A stretch of DNA of 64,000 bases from Asterias rubens. Its lineage: Eukaryota > Echinodermata > Asteroidea > Forcipulatida > Asteriidae. Positions 1-9,520 of the stretch are shown here, one piece after another; the first letter of the stretch is position 1; each line of letters opens with the position of its first letter. The position numbers and the translations under genes were made by a program. The notes beneath the pieces are model-generated. The model saw only the letters and a list, made by a program, of their open reading frames with translations, was not told where the DNA came from and did no database searches. The stretch is taken from the NCBI RefSeq assembly GCF_902459465.1, contig NC_047062.1, forward strand, positions 22,449,919-22,513,918, written 5' to 3'.

Positions 1-169
1 CGGTGAAAACCAGACATTTTCATTTGGAAAGCAGACAAGCAAGGAAAATTACATTTGGGTGGGGGGGGGGAACTATCAATCCATTCAGTTGCTTGTGTTT
101 TCAATCCATTCTTCTTATTTGTTTTGGGGGCGGGGGACACCAAGGATTCTGAACACCCCCTAGGCCCAA
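1..169. other. non-genic left edge
   Basis: No open frame or splice-bounded exon is visible. The stretch has two G-rich runs (about 60-71 and 125-136) and otherwise ordinary AT-rich sequence. Confidence 0.5.
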
Positions 170-345
170 TTTCATAGAGGTGCTAAAGCAGGAAATATTG
201 CTTAACATTTTTTGCTAAGCAGAATTAAGCAGAATACGAAGGTAAAGTTGTACATGTGACATTGCAGTTGGCTGAAAACCTTATTCTGGCAAGCATTATG
301 TTTTGCTTAGTTAGTTTATGTACTTGAGCACCTGTATGCAATTGT
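170..345. mobile_element. partial MITE-like element (GGCCCAATTTCAT terminus)
   Basis: The sequence opens with GGCCCAATTTCATA and then has GCTAAGCA/GCTTAGC-type words, the same opening and internal words as the complete inverted-repeat element at 63270-63461. I see no matching right terminus here, so this looks like a truncated copy. Family assignment rests only on this internal comparison. Confidence 0.45.
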
Positions 346-496
346 GCCCAGGTTATGTCACTGGACGAGATTTTGGCTACACATAGTTACAAAGAATGTC
401 AACTTTCCCTTTGAAATATAATTTGTGTGGCAAAAAGCAGGGCATGTGAGCACTCTGTTTTGTGAACAATAGATGTTCTTCACAAGAGGACTGGAA

Positions 497-610
497 TTAA
501 TATTGTTAATGTTAATAATAAAAAATGATAGTAAGACTTGTAATGCGCAAGTATCCACCCTGCTGGGTGTTCAAGGCACAGTAAAAACCCCAAAACAAAC
601 AAAAATAAAG
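497..610 (-). mobile_element. LINE 3' tail fragment
   Basis: Read on the minus strand, the segment runs CCTTGAACACCCAGCA, then GGTGGATAC, then ACAAGTC, and ends in a TTAATATTGTTAAT-like AT-rich tail. The same order of words with a TTATTATTATTA tail closes the LINE fragment at 24742-25076, which encodes part of a reverse-transcriptase C terminus. This is therefore a short 3' UTR fragment of the same LINE family. Confidence 0.6.
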
Positions 611-1084
611 TTGTAATATACAACATTCATTTAAGATAACAATTCATACCAGTCCTCTTGTATTTGAGCTCCTGTCAAAATGAGATTTGTCTTTTTCTGA
701 AACAGTTTTTGACAAGATGTGTCCATTAAAATCCCTTAGCTAAGGGATGCAAAGTGAGTCGTGAATGAACTTGGGAAAAACACACTATTGTACACTGTGT
801 TTATCATTGACATTCTGGGTCAGCAAATCTCATTTTCTGACACAACTTGATTTACAAGAAAACTTGCATTAAAGTTATTGCTCTTATAGCAGTAGTTATT
901 TTATTAATTATTAATATTTTCTCAGGACTTGGGACATTGGTGTATGGGTAACAACCAAAATTAATATTTTTTTATACCCAATGCAAATTTTACATCTATT
1001 TATAATTATATTATTTGCCTGTGTTGCATTTGTAAAGTTGTCTGATTGGTTAAAATGCTTTCACACAAAAAAGGTGAAGAAAGG
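611..1084. other. no feature seen
   Basis: AT-rich sequence without a supported exon, RNA gene or clear repeat. Confidence 0.4.
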
Positions 1085-1755
1085 CCTCCGCCCATATGGG
1101 AACTATGTAGTTGCTGAAAAAGTGAAAAGCAACAAGCTTTAGATTGATTTTTTGTAAAAATAAACATTATACGAGAACCAATTAATGACTAATTTGGTTA
1201 ATATCAAAAAGCAAACCTAAAAAAAGTAAAATTTGCTAGCAGCCACAAGGTTATCCAGAGATGTTTGCTCATTAAGTTTTATCGGTGGTTTTTAATCCTG
1301 TGGGACTTTGTAGTTGGCATTAATAGTCAAGAGCAACAATTCTTGGATTGAATGTTTGTAAAATAGATGCTATACAAATGAAAAATTTGGTTAATACCAA
1401 GAGCCACACCTTAAAGAGGTACAATTTGCTGGCTGAGACAAGGTTTTCCAGAGGTTATTGCTCATTAAGTTTTATCTCTGGTTTTTAATATTGTGGGACT
1501 ATGTAGTTGCCAACAAGTAATGAGCAACAATTCTTAGATTGAATGTTTGTAAAATAGATGCTACACAAATGACAAATTTGGTTAATACACCAAAAGCCAA
1601 ATTACCTTAAAGAGGTGGTAGCCACAAAGTTTTCCAGAGGATTTTGCTCAGGGTTTCACCTCTGTTTTTTTATCCTGTGGGACTATGTTGTTGCTGAAAA
1701 TGAAAAAAAGCAACACTAGTTATGAATTGCATATTTATGAATACATTATATAAAT
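1085..1755. repeat. tandem repeat, ~192-bp unit, about 3.5 copies
   Basis: The words TTTGGTTAATA (about 1194, 1386, 1578), CCAGAG followed by TTGCTCA, and TGTGGGACT(A/T)TGTAGTTG recur in the same order with a spacing of about 191-193 bases. The copies have drifted from each other, so the array is old. No coding frame is conserved across units. Confidence 0.75.
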
Positions 1756-1904
1756 GCCAGTCAAAGTAAATAAATATTAAGCCAGCTCCAACTGGTGGTC
1801 GAGCCTCTTGGCAAGCCGAAACCCTACATTGATGTTACAAATTTTGTATTTCTTTAGGATGAGTGTTCAGAGAGAAATATTTTAAAAGATTAGACAGGGA
1901 TTGT

Positions 1905-2248
1905 CTAAGAACAGTACTCTCACTTGGGGTGCACCAGCATATGCATAAAAATAACAAATCTGTGAACAATTTGGGCTCAATTTGTCATCAAAGTTGTATG
2001 AAATTTCTTTTGAATATTATGCACAAAATTAATGTGCTTTCAGATGCCCGAGGATGGCTTCAGGCCTGAAGTTTTTCTCAGATTCAAATACATTAGTGAA
2101 AAATTTATTTTTTTCCTCTGAACCACCTTAGTTTAGAAGCAGTCATTTCTCACAATGTTTTGTGCTATCACTGCAGTTGGGCCCCCTTTGCTCGTTACCG
2201 ATTAATATTTGTTATGCTAATATTTTGAGTAGTTATCAAACGTATCCT
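1905..2248. mobile_element. MITE family E copy (spans the left edge of block A)
   Basis: It carries the family words CACTTGG near the left end, TATGCATAAAAATAACAA, GTGCTTTCAGATGC, GGCTTCAGGCCTGAAG at the centre, and TTGCTCGTTACC toward the right. The same order appears in the complete copies at 9120-9520, 22319-22696 and 61703-62079. The duplicated block A shares only the right half of this element, from about 2068 onward. Confidence 0.6.
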
Positions 2249-2366
2249 GGGGAGGTATGACTAGTCATAAGAGATAACAAAAACGTACAGCTAGTCCCAA
2301 GTTAGGACAAGCAACTCTTCCTAACTCAAGATAAGACTCGTCCTAACTCTTTGTGAAATCCACCCC
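2249..2366. mobile_element. MITE family F, left arm missing
   Basis: The right arm (CTCAAGATAAGACTCGTCC, then TAACTCTTTGTGAAATCCACC) is present but its inverted partner is absent. In the partner block the complete palindromic element lies at 30237-30440 at the same place, so about 80 bases including the left arm have been lost here. Confidence 0.7.
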
Positions 2367-3085
2367 GGTGCCTTTAAGGTCAAACTGTGAAAAGTATGAT
2401 TTTCTCTCATTTATTATCCATCATGCGATTATTTTGAGATTTATCTTTCAAATGGAAACGAAAGAACTTGAATATTGTTTAACGACATCCACTGCTTGAG
2501 CAGCTCTTTGACGTTGGGCCAGGGCTGGTTATTAAACAATTTAGGTAATTAATTAGTATCTGAAAAATGTATCAAAATTATGATAAGCTCGGGAGGGGGG
2601 GCGTGGGGCTTCCATTCACTGGTGGGACGGGTAAACTTCACAACTACTTCTTCCCCACAAATGTTGTCCAAAGTATTCCAAACATTCCAAACATTAAATT
2701 CCATATTGATGGATTTTATTTGTATTTTAAATTGAACCATCCCCAAAGTGTTTAGGCTTTAGCGTAAAATACATTGACTTGCCTATGAACTATGATATTC
2801 GAATATGAATATACATGAGCAGTGAATGTGCAAAGTAGTCACGGGGTGGCTTAGACTGGTCCCCTGTCTCTATCATACACGAGTGTGCTAGTGTGACGTC
2901 GGGTGTTCAGACTACATTGATCGCGGGAGACTCTACAATCCGCCAACAGAGGACGCGATTCCTATTTTAATACCTAGTCAGATACCCTAAACCAAATTCA
3001 ACGCTGAATTTACGGATTAAGTCCAGCTTGATAAATCACGTGCGGCCCATTCAGAAACGCATGCTGGATTAGAATTTCTCAAAAC
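2367..3085 (+). other. 5' flank of the POLR1H relict
   Basis: No coding exon is visible. A TGACGT word (CRE-like core) lies near 2894-2900 and the sequence becomes less AT-rich toward the start codon at 3086. Copy A' lacks about 88 bases of this flank (2805-2890 region), so promoter-proximal sequence differs between the copies. The promoter itself cannot be placed. Confidence 0.35.
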
Positions 3086-3215
3086 ATGGACGGAGAGGAG
3101 TCATTTGCATCTTCAAGAGAATTTTGGCCGCAATTTGGCTCCATTTTACCGTTTCCTGAAAAAGGAACGGTAGTTATGAAATGCAAGACGTGTCCTCACA
3201 AAGTAAATGCAAAAA
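3086..3215 (+). pseudogene. POLR1H: POLR1H exon 1 (N-terminal zinc ribbon), copy A
   Basis: It runs from ATG (context AAAACATGG) to a consensus donor AAAA|GTAAGT and covers 43 codons plus one base. The peptide contains FGSILPFPEKGTVVMKC and CKTC, the shape of the RPA12 N-terminal ribbon, but the two upstream cysteines that should lie in FCxxCGS are W (TGG) and F (TTT). Reading on past the donor gives a spurious 77-codon frame, so the splice model is preferred. Confidence 0.75.
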
Positions 3216-3669
3216 GTAAGTTTAGAATATATGTATTTCTTGTGGAAACCGGAGCTTGTAAATTTGTGTGCGATGGCCCCCTGGTCCTGGACTTGTGCAT
3301 TATTTATGTAAATGAATGATGTAAATGACATGTGACTGAGATAATTTGTAGTTTACAAAAAAAGTTGAATATTTTTTTACTATAACAAAAAATATTTATA
3401 AATAAAATAGTAGACATAGTTTTCAATAGTAATTTTGTAATTTATATTATAATGAACCTACTAACTAAAAGGCCTGTCTGTGAAAAAAGTAAGATTAATG
3501 ATTGCCTTTTATATCATCCTTTGTATTAAATGATTGCATCCTGGTGGCTCATCCGCTGTTGTTTAGTCATGTTATATTTTATAAAAATATATATATAATA
3601 TAAATAAAATTATCTTTTTTAATTCAAATTGTGGTAAACAAAACCTTTTTGTCTTCCTTCTCATTACAG
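3216..3669 (+). other. POLR1H intron 1, copy A
   Basis: AT-rich intron ending in a pyrimidine-rich tract and TCATTACAG. No inserted element is visible here, whereas the partner intron in A' carries a 1.28-kb insertion. Confidence 0.6.
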
Positions 3670-3770
3670 CTGCATAACATGGTGTGGTCTATCATTCATC
3701 TGTGTCTCAACTCTCGCAAGAATGTTGAAGGTCGTTACAAGGTTACAGCCAGAAAGACTTAGGACCACTG
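3670..3770 (+). pseudogene. POLR1H: POLR1H exon 2 (linker), copy A, with stops
   Basis: The exon lies between CATTACAG and CTG|GTGAGT and is 101 bases long, which keeps phase with exon 1 and exon 3. In that phase it starts T-A-stop-HGVVYHSS, has a second stop (TGA) at 3725-3727, and ends GPL just before the IDRACAKC of exon 3, matching the GPV-VDR-C order in the family. Copy A' has TTA instead of TAA and two more bases in the middle. Confidence 0.6.
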
Positions 3771-4299
3771 GTGAGTGAAACACTGGAGTTTTAGGCCAAG
3801 TTAAAAATAAAACATGTTTTTAGCGTCCCCGCCCGCTTCCTTTTTACATGCTGCCTCCTCTTAATTTTTTAAATTAAAAAACTTTTTTTTTTGTGCACAT
3901 TAAAAAAATAATTACGCACATTTTTTTTAAAGGGTATTATTAAACGTTCTCAGCTAAAACAATCTGAATGTCTTGACCAATACGTTTCATATATGTATTG
4001 TGTGTTTGAGCAGTACAAGAAACGATGGATATTTGACATTTTAAAAAGAATGGTGGCCATCTTGAAGTAAAAAATAAAAAGCCCCTCCTCCTTTCTTTTT
4101 TTGAGAAACCCGGATGCAAAACATGTTTCTTTTTTTACTCGGCCTTATCTTAGGAAATGTCCAAATTGTTTAGGTTTATATCTTGATGCTTACATATAGA
4201 AATGTTTGTACTTTATGTTGTTTATTTGTCTATACTATAACCACCAAAACCGTTTGTATTTTTTTCTTTCAGAGGTTTCATTATTTATATTCAACTGTG

Positions 4300-5380
4300 A
4301 ATTAATAATAAAAAAAAGATGTACAAATAAAATCTGTGAAAAGGGTCCACCACCCATAGCGAAACCTCTGGCAATTTCTAAAATTGGTTTATGAAAAAGA
4401 TGCACAATAGATGAAATTTATTCGGTGACTTATTTCATATGGTTTCTTTTGAAGAATATAACCCCCAAAATATTTAGGTTTACCGTTTTATTTTATTTCA
4501 GGAAAGAAACAAAAACAAATCAGTGTAAAGGGTTTGCTACCCGTAGGGAAAGCTCTGGCCAATGGTTTTAACTGCGTTTAATTGAAAAATGTACCAGCAC
4601 TTTATATAATTTAGTAATTTTTGAAAATTACCCTCCCCCCTCCCCAAATATTTGGTTAGAAATAGTTTTGTTTTATTTCTTTTATTTTTTATATTTAACT
4701 CTTAAGAAGAGCAACATTCAGTGATATGGGTTCGCCACCCGTAGGGAAACCTCTGGCCATTTTTTTAACCGTGTTTAATTGAAAAAAGTACCACTTTCAT
4801 TTTAAAAGGCGATTTTTTGTTATTATGGTAATTCTTGAAAATTACCCCCCCCCCCCCCAAATATTTGGTTAGAAATAGTTTTGTTTTATTTCTTTTATTT
4901 TTTATATTTAACTCTTAAGAAGAGCAAAATTCAGTGATGTGGGTTCGCCACCCATAGGGAAACCTCTGGCCAATTTTTTAACTGTTAATTGAAAATTTTG
5001 CCACTTCATATTTATTAGGTGATTTTTTTATCATTTGGCAAGTTTTGAAAAACGAGCCCCCAAATATTTGGTTTTGTATTTTTAACTCCGAACACAGAAG
5101 AGCAAAAATTCAGTGACAAAGGGTTCGCCACCCGTGAGGAAACCCCTGGCCAATTTTTTAACTGTGTTTGATTGAAAATGGCGCCACTTCAAATTAAAAA
5201 TTTACATTTGGTAAATTTTGAAAAATAACTTAAGCCCCCCAAATATTTTGATATGCGAATAGGTTCGTTTCATTTCAGAGGCTTCATATTTTACCTGTGA
5301 AAAAAAATCGGTGACAAAGGGTTCGCCACCCGTAAGGAAACCCCTGGCCAATTTTTTTGAAATGTTTGGGGAAAAAAGCA
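4300..5380 (+). repeat. ~190-bp repeats in POLR1H intron 2, copy A
   Basis: A core of the form GGGTTCGCCACCCGTAAGG, then AAACC(C/T)CTGGCCA, recurs near 4345, 4530, 4728, 4942, 5128 and 5318. Each is followed by TTTTTTAACTGTGTTTAATTG and preceded by AGAAGAGCAAAA(A)TTCAGTGA. Spacing is about 180-215 bases and the leftmost copies are the most diverged. The same core occurs twice in every 788-bp unit downstream. Confidence 0.8.
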
Positions 5381-5609
5381 AACCTTATTTGTTGATGTAT
5401 CGAAATCTTTACCTCGGATGGATTCATCGCTACTGTGACAGTGTTTTGCTTCTTTCTGTTTTCTCAGCAAGTAGAACCAGTAGACCTATTTTGCTGAAAC
5501 TTTCACAGTTTTATTTCATCTTAGGCGCTTAATCACAAATTGGTTTTTTCAATGCTCGGTTATTTTTCATTACTTCTTAATTTCATTTTTGTATCTGGTC
5601 TGGTTTCAG

Positions 5610-5719
5610 ATTGACAGGGCATGTGCCAAGTGCGGTCACGATGGACTTCATTTCCACACCAGGCAAACACGATCAGCTGATGAAGGACAAACCGTCTTCT
5701 ATTTCTGCCCATCATGCAA
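5610..5719 (+). pseudogene. POLR1H: POLR1H exon 3 (C-terminal TFIIS-like ribbon), copy A
   Basis: The exon runs from TGGTTTCAG| to TGCAA|GTAAGT and has 36 codons plus two bases. The peptide begins [19 protein letters not shown] and contains [16 protein letters not shown]. The four ribbon cysteines and the Asp-Glu pair that reaches the polymerase active site in this family are all present. This is the best preserved part of the gene. Confidence 0.85.
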
Positions 5720-5736
5720 GTAAGTTAATCACTACT

Positions 5737-5873
5737 TAAGCCTGGTTCCTTTTTCCTGCATATGCAAAGTGAATTTTGGCGACACAGCCCTGTTTTCTTA
5801 GGGAATGTTTCGAAGGGGTTGAACACAGTTCAAAATTTGCTTGGCATTCGCAGGAAGTATGAACCAGGCTTTG
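5737..5873. mobile_element. MITE family G in intron 3
   Basis: The left end AAGCCTGGTTCCTTTTTCCTGC is matched inverted by GCAGGAAGTATGAACCAGGC at the right end, giving a compact ~137-bp foldback. Equivalent copies lie at 35236-35371 and 36860-36995. Confidence 0.75.
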
Positions 5874-6244
5874 GGCTTGTAGACCCTTTTAGGTTTAATA
5901 TACAGTTTCCATAGATTGCACAGGGGTTAGTAGGAACCTGTGAGGGCAGAGATGGTTCTTGTGATTTATTTAGCTTGGTCACTACATATTTGGCTGCACA
6001 GGCAGTTTATTCCCAAGGGAGCTGAGTTGGTTTGATGAATGAAATAAATGGCCTAGTGATCAGGGGTAACACTGTTGAAGAGCCACGAGCGTCACTGAAT
6101 TACAGATTTCAGTGCTACATGAGGATTAGTACAAGCAGAAATTCACTGTTTACATGACATGTGTGTAAAGCACAATATGGTTACAAGTGTAGCATTCAGC
6201 AAAACAGAAACAAACAAAACATGCAATTGGATCTTGAAGGATCT

Positions 6245-6373
6245 GTGGTGGACTTCACAAAGAGTTAAGACTAGTCTTATCTTGAGTTAAGACAAGTTAC
6301 TCGTCCAACGTAGGACTAGCATTAAGTTTGTCCTAAGTTAGGACCAGTCCTAACTCTTTGTGAAATTGACTCA
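6245..6373. mobile_element. MITE family F copy in intron 3
   Basis: The left arm GGACTTCACAAAGAGTTAAG and the right arm CCTAACTCTTTGTGAAATTG are inverted relative to one another, with ACTAGTC and GACTAGC-like words inside. It is the same family as 30237-30440. Its right end is retained as a scar in every 788-bp unit. Confidence 0.75.
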
Positions 6374-6444
6374 AGGATGGTTAGGGTCAAAGGTTCATTT
6401 TTTATGTAAAAGCAATTTTTTATTTATTTATTATTTATTTACAG

Positions 6445-6469
6445 GCATCAAGAGATTGAGTACTCCTGA
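6445..6469 (+). pseudogene. POLR1H: POLR1H terminal exon 4, first copy (A)
   Basis: After ATTTACAG the exon reads G-CAT-CAA and gives HQEIEYS then TGA, completing the CK codon left open by exon 3. The resulting tail CK-HQEIEYS corresponds to the family ending CK-FQEKEDS. It is followed by a second in-frame TGA. Confidence 0.8.
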
Positions 6470-7232
6470 TGAGAATCAACATCTTTGGATCGGTCTACAC
6501 TGAGAGGAACTCAAGGCAATAGCTCACTGGAACAAGGAGATGAAATCGACGACGACGACAACAAAGACGACCACCTGATGCCAGAGAGATGTCTTACTGA
6601 TGAGGAGGCCGATGTTTTAACTGTGTTTATTAATTGAAAAATGCGCCACTTCAAATTAGGTGATTTAGCATTTGGTAAGTTTTGCACAAGTCCCCAAATA
6701 TTTGGTTTTATATATTTAACTCTGAAAACAGAAGAGCAAAAATTCAGTGACAAAGGGTTCGCCACCCGTTAGGAAACCCCTGGACAATTTTTTAACTGTG
6801 TTTGATTGAAAATTGCGCCACTTCAAACTAAAAGTTGACATTTGGCCCCCAAAATATTTTGATGTACAACTAGGCTCGTTTTATTTCAGACGTTTTATAT
6901 TTTACCTGTGAAAACAGAGGAGCAAAAATCAGTGACAAAGGGTTCGCCACCCGTAAGGAAACCCCTGGCCATTTTTTTTTAATGTTTGGAAAAAACCAAA
7001 CGTAATTTGTTGATGTATCAAAATCTTTACCTTGGATGGATTCATCGCTACTGTGACAGGGTTTGCTTCTTTCTGTTTTCTCAGCAAGTAGAACCAGTAG
7101 ACCCATTTTGCTGAAACTTTCACTGTTTTATTTCATCTTTCTAACTCTTTGTGAAATTGACCCAGGATGATTAGGGTCAAAGGTTCATTTTTAATGTAAA
7201 AGTAAATTTTTATTTATTTTTTTGATTTACAG

Positions 7233-7257
7233 GCATCAAGAGATTGAGTACTCTTGA
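7233..7257 (+). pseudogene. POLR1H exon 4, second tandem copy (A)
   Basis: It has the same acceptor and the same HQEIEYS-stop frame, with one silent change (TCC to TCT). There is no exon 3 between it and the first copy, so it can only serve as an alternative terminal exon. Confidence 0.8.
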
Positions 7258-8021
7258 AGAGAATCAACATCTTTGGATCGGTCTACACTGAGAGGAACTC
7301 AAGGCAATAGCTCACTGGAACAAGGAGATGAAATCGACGACGACGACAACAAAGACGACCACCTGATGCCAGAGAGATGTCTTACTGATGAGGAGGCCGA
7401 TGTTTTACCTGTGTTTATTAATTGAAAAATGCGCCACTTCAAATTAGGTGATTTATCATTTGGTAAGTTTTGCACAAGTCCCCAAATGTTTGGTTTTATA
7501 TATTTAACTCTGAAAACAGAAGAGCAAAAATTCAGTGACAAAGGGTTCGCCACACGTAAGGAAACCCCTGGAAATTTTTTTAACTGTGTTTGATTGAAAA
7601 TTGCGCCACTTCAAACTAAAAGTTGACATTTGGCCCCCAAAATATTTTGATGTACAAATAGGCTCGTTTTATTTCAGACGTTTTATATTTTACCAGTGAA
7701 AACAGAGGAGCAAAAATCAGTGACAAAGGGTTCGCCACCCGTAAGGAAACCCCTGGCCATTTTTTTTTAAATGTTTGGAAAAAACCAAACGTAATTTGTT
7801 GATGTATCAAAATCTTTACCTTGGATGGATTCATCGCTACTGTGACAGGGTTTGCTTCTTTCTGTTTTCTCAGCAAGTAGAACCAGTAGACCCATTTTGC
7901 TGAAACTTTCACCGTTTTATTTCATCTTTCTAACTCTTTGTGAAATTGACCCAGGATGATTAGGGTCAAAGGTTCATTTTTAATGTAAAAATAAATTTTT
8001 ATTTATTTTTTTGATTTACAG

Positions 8022-8046
8022 GCATCAAGAGATTGAGTACTCTTGA
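8022..8046 (+). pseudogene. POLR1H exon 4, third tandem copy (A)
   Basis: Same acceptor and peptide as the other copies. The frame beyond its TGA stays open for over 70 codons to a TGA near 8280 and contains GDEIITEDDDDHLMPE. An AATAAA word follows at about 8475. Confidence 0.75.
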
Positions 8047-8290
8047 AGAGAATCAACATCTTCGGATCGGTCTACACTGAGAGGAACTCAAGGCAAGAGC
8101 TCACTGGAACAAGGAGATGAAATCATCACCGAAGACGACGACGACCACCTGATGCCAGAGAGATATCTTACTGATGAGGAGGCTGAGCATCCATCCCAGT
8201 ATGGGTACTTAAATAAGATAAGGATCCTTTATCAATGGCAGTGCCATCAGGATTGTCTCAAGAAACAAAATGAGGCTTGACATCCAAATT

Positions 8291-8362
8291 TAGTCTGGTT
8301 CCTTTTTTCAAACTTTGAGAGTTTCGAGCGGGTTTTGATCGGTACACAGGAACCAGACGAAA
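8291..8362. mobile_element. short inverted-repeat element
   Basis: AGTCTGGTTCCTTTTTTC at the left is matched inverted by ACACAGGAACCAGACG at the right. It resembles a shortened member of MITE family G. A' carries it at about 41750-41820. Confidence 0.5.
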
Positions 8363-8786
8363 TGGCCGAACTGTGGTAAAGGTGTTTTTAAACTGTCAGA
8401 GTTTGCTTACATTAGTTTGTGTTATATAGCAGATCCTTGCCATTTGATTGGAGGAGTGTCCGTCATGTGTTGGCAAATAAAAGTACTATTGCACGCTAAC
8501 GTCACTCAGCTTGCATTTTTCGTTCCATCCGAAAAGTACTATTGCATGCTGAGGAGCAAAAAACATCACCGCGTGTGCGTGTCTTTGGTAAATGTTACTA
8601 CAAGGCACATTACTAGCATTCGGTTTCTGCGTGTCCCAAAACAGCTGTACAGAACGCATTGTGTCAAACGGGCCGACCCAAAAGAAACGGGTGTAATTTC
8701 ATAATTACAAATAGTAGGCCTACGCTTTGTTTATGAAAGTTGTATCTTCCAATCAAAATGACAAAGATCTACTTGGACAATATATA
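8363..8786. other. no gene supported
   Basis: A 95-codon frame at 8417-8704 has no ATG-proximal signal, no splice support and is cut by indels in A' (41856-42080), so it is not called. The stretch has a repeated AAAGTACTATTGCA(C/T)GCT word (8480 and 8535). Confidence 0.4.
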
Positions 8787-8953
8787 AAACAAATAATGAA
8801 TGTTTTTCATTTGTGCAAGGGTGCAAATATGTTCGTTCGTTGAAAGATGGAATGTTCCATTCAACCTGACTCCGCTTCGTTGAATAGAACATTCCATCTT
8901 TCAACTCATGAACATACTCGCACCATTGCACTCATAAACATTCATTATTTGTA
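8787..8953. mobile_element. foldback element, about 165 bp
   Basis: ACAAATAATGAATGTTT at the left and AAACATTCATTATTTGT at the right are exact inverted repeats. Inside lie a second inverted pair (GGTGCAAATATGTTCGTT against AACATACTCGCACC) and, at the tip, GATGGAATGTTCCATTCAA against TTGAATAGAACATTCCATC. The A' copy (about 42256-42363) has lost the tip hairpin. Confidence 0.75.
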
Positions 8954-9119
8954 TAATACTCATGCTGTATAGCTAGTTTCAAAATACAAGTATCTAAAAT
9001 TTAATTGTTTACCTTCATGAATTGTTGTTATTGATCGATCCTCCCCTTACCCCTGGGGTGGGTTGATCGATTGAAAGAACGAACGAGGCATAATATTTGT
9101 GTATTTTACATAAATTGTC

Positions 9120-9520
9120 TCAAAGGCAGTGGACACTATTGGTAATTACTCAAAATTATTATCATAAAACCTTTCTTGGTAATAACGAGTTATCGGGAGA
9201 GGTTGATAGTTTAAAACATTTTGAGAAACGGCTCTCTCTGAAGTTACTTAGTTTTCGAGAAAGAAGTAATTTTCCACAAATTTGATTTCGAGACCTCAGA
9301 TTTAGAATTTGAGGTCTCGAAATCAAGCATCTGAAAGCACACAACTTCGTGTGACCATGGTGCGACAAGGGCGGTTTTTTTTCCTTTTATTAATATCTCA
9401 CAATTTCGACAATCGATTGAGCTCAAATTTTCCCAGGGTTGTTATTTTATGCATATGTTGAGATACATCAACTGTGAAGACTAGTCTTTGACAGGTACCA
9501 ATAGTGTCCAGTGTCTTTGA
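9120..9520. mobile_element. MITE family E, complete copy
   Basis: Terminal inverted repeats read TCAAAGGCAGTGGACACTAT at the left and, inverted from the right, TCAAAGACACTGGACACTAT, both followed by TGGTA. The centre has an inverted pair built on GAGACCTCAGATTTAGAATT and AATTTGAGGTCTCG. No coding frame is present, so it would need an outside transposase. Confidence 0.85.

Larger units (their letters stand above)
3086..6469 (+). pseudogene. POLR1H: POLR1H (RPA12, Pol I subunit) relict, copy A
   Basis: Four GT-AG exons (3086-3215, 3670-3770, 5610-5719, 6445-6469) would give about 121 codons, near the roughly 125 residues usual for this family. Known role: RPA12 is the small Pol I subunit that supports transcript cleavage and termination through its C-terminal TFIIS-like zinc ribbon. 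The C-terminal ribbon here is intact, with CAKC, the RSADEG acidic hairpin and CPSC. The N-terminal ribbon is broken: its first Cys pair reads W and F (FWPQFGS) while the second pair, CKTC, remains. Exon 2 in the phase set by its neighbours contains TAA and TGA. Because introns are kept, it is a duplicated rather than processed copy. Recognition is from memory of the family; disablement could in part be sequence error. Confidence 0.75.
6445..8185 (+). repeat. 788-bp tandem units carrying the terminal exon, copy A (3 exon copies)
   Basis: The word ATTTACAGGCATCAAGAG recurs with exon starts at 6445, 7233 and 8022 (spacing 788 and 789). Each unit contains the exon, an acidic post-stop frame, two 190-bp cores and the scar CTAACTCTTTGTGAAATTG of MITE F. 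The last unit departs at GAGGAGGCTGAGCATCC and runs into unique sequence, marking the original 3' end. Confidence 0.9.

Noticed and set aside
6511-7553. Repeated minus-strand frames with serine-rich SSSVRHLSGIRWSSLLSS
   Set aside because: These are the reverse of the GAC-repeat post-stop sequence of exon 4 units. The serine run simply mirrors the acidic codons.
6870-7912. Repeated minus-strand frames reading [18 protein letters not shown] (also at 37937-40597)
   Set aside because: They are the complement of the 788-bp repeat units. The frames are cut or shifted by small indels from unit to unit, and they overlap the exon 4 unit in the opposite sense. No family is recognised.
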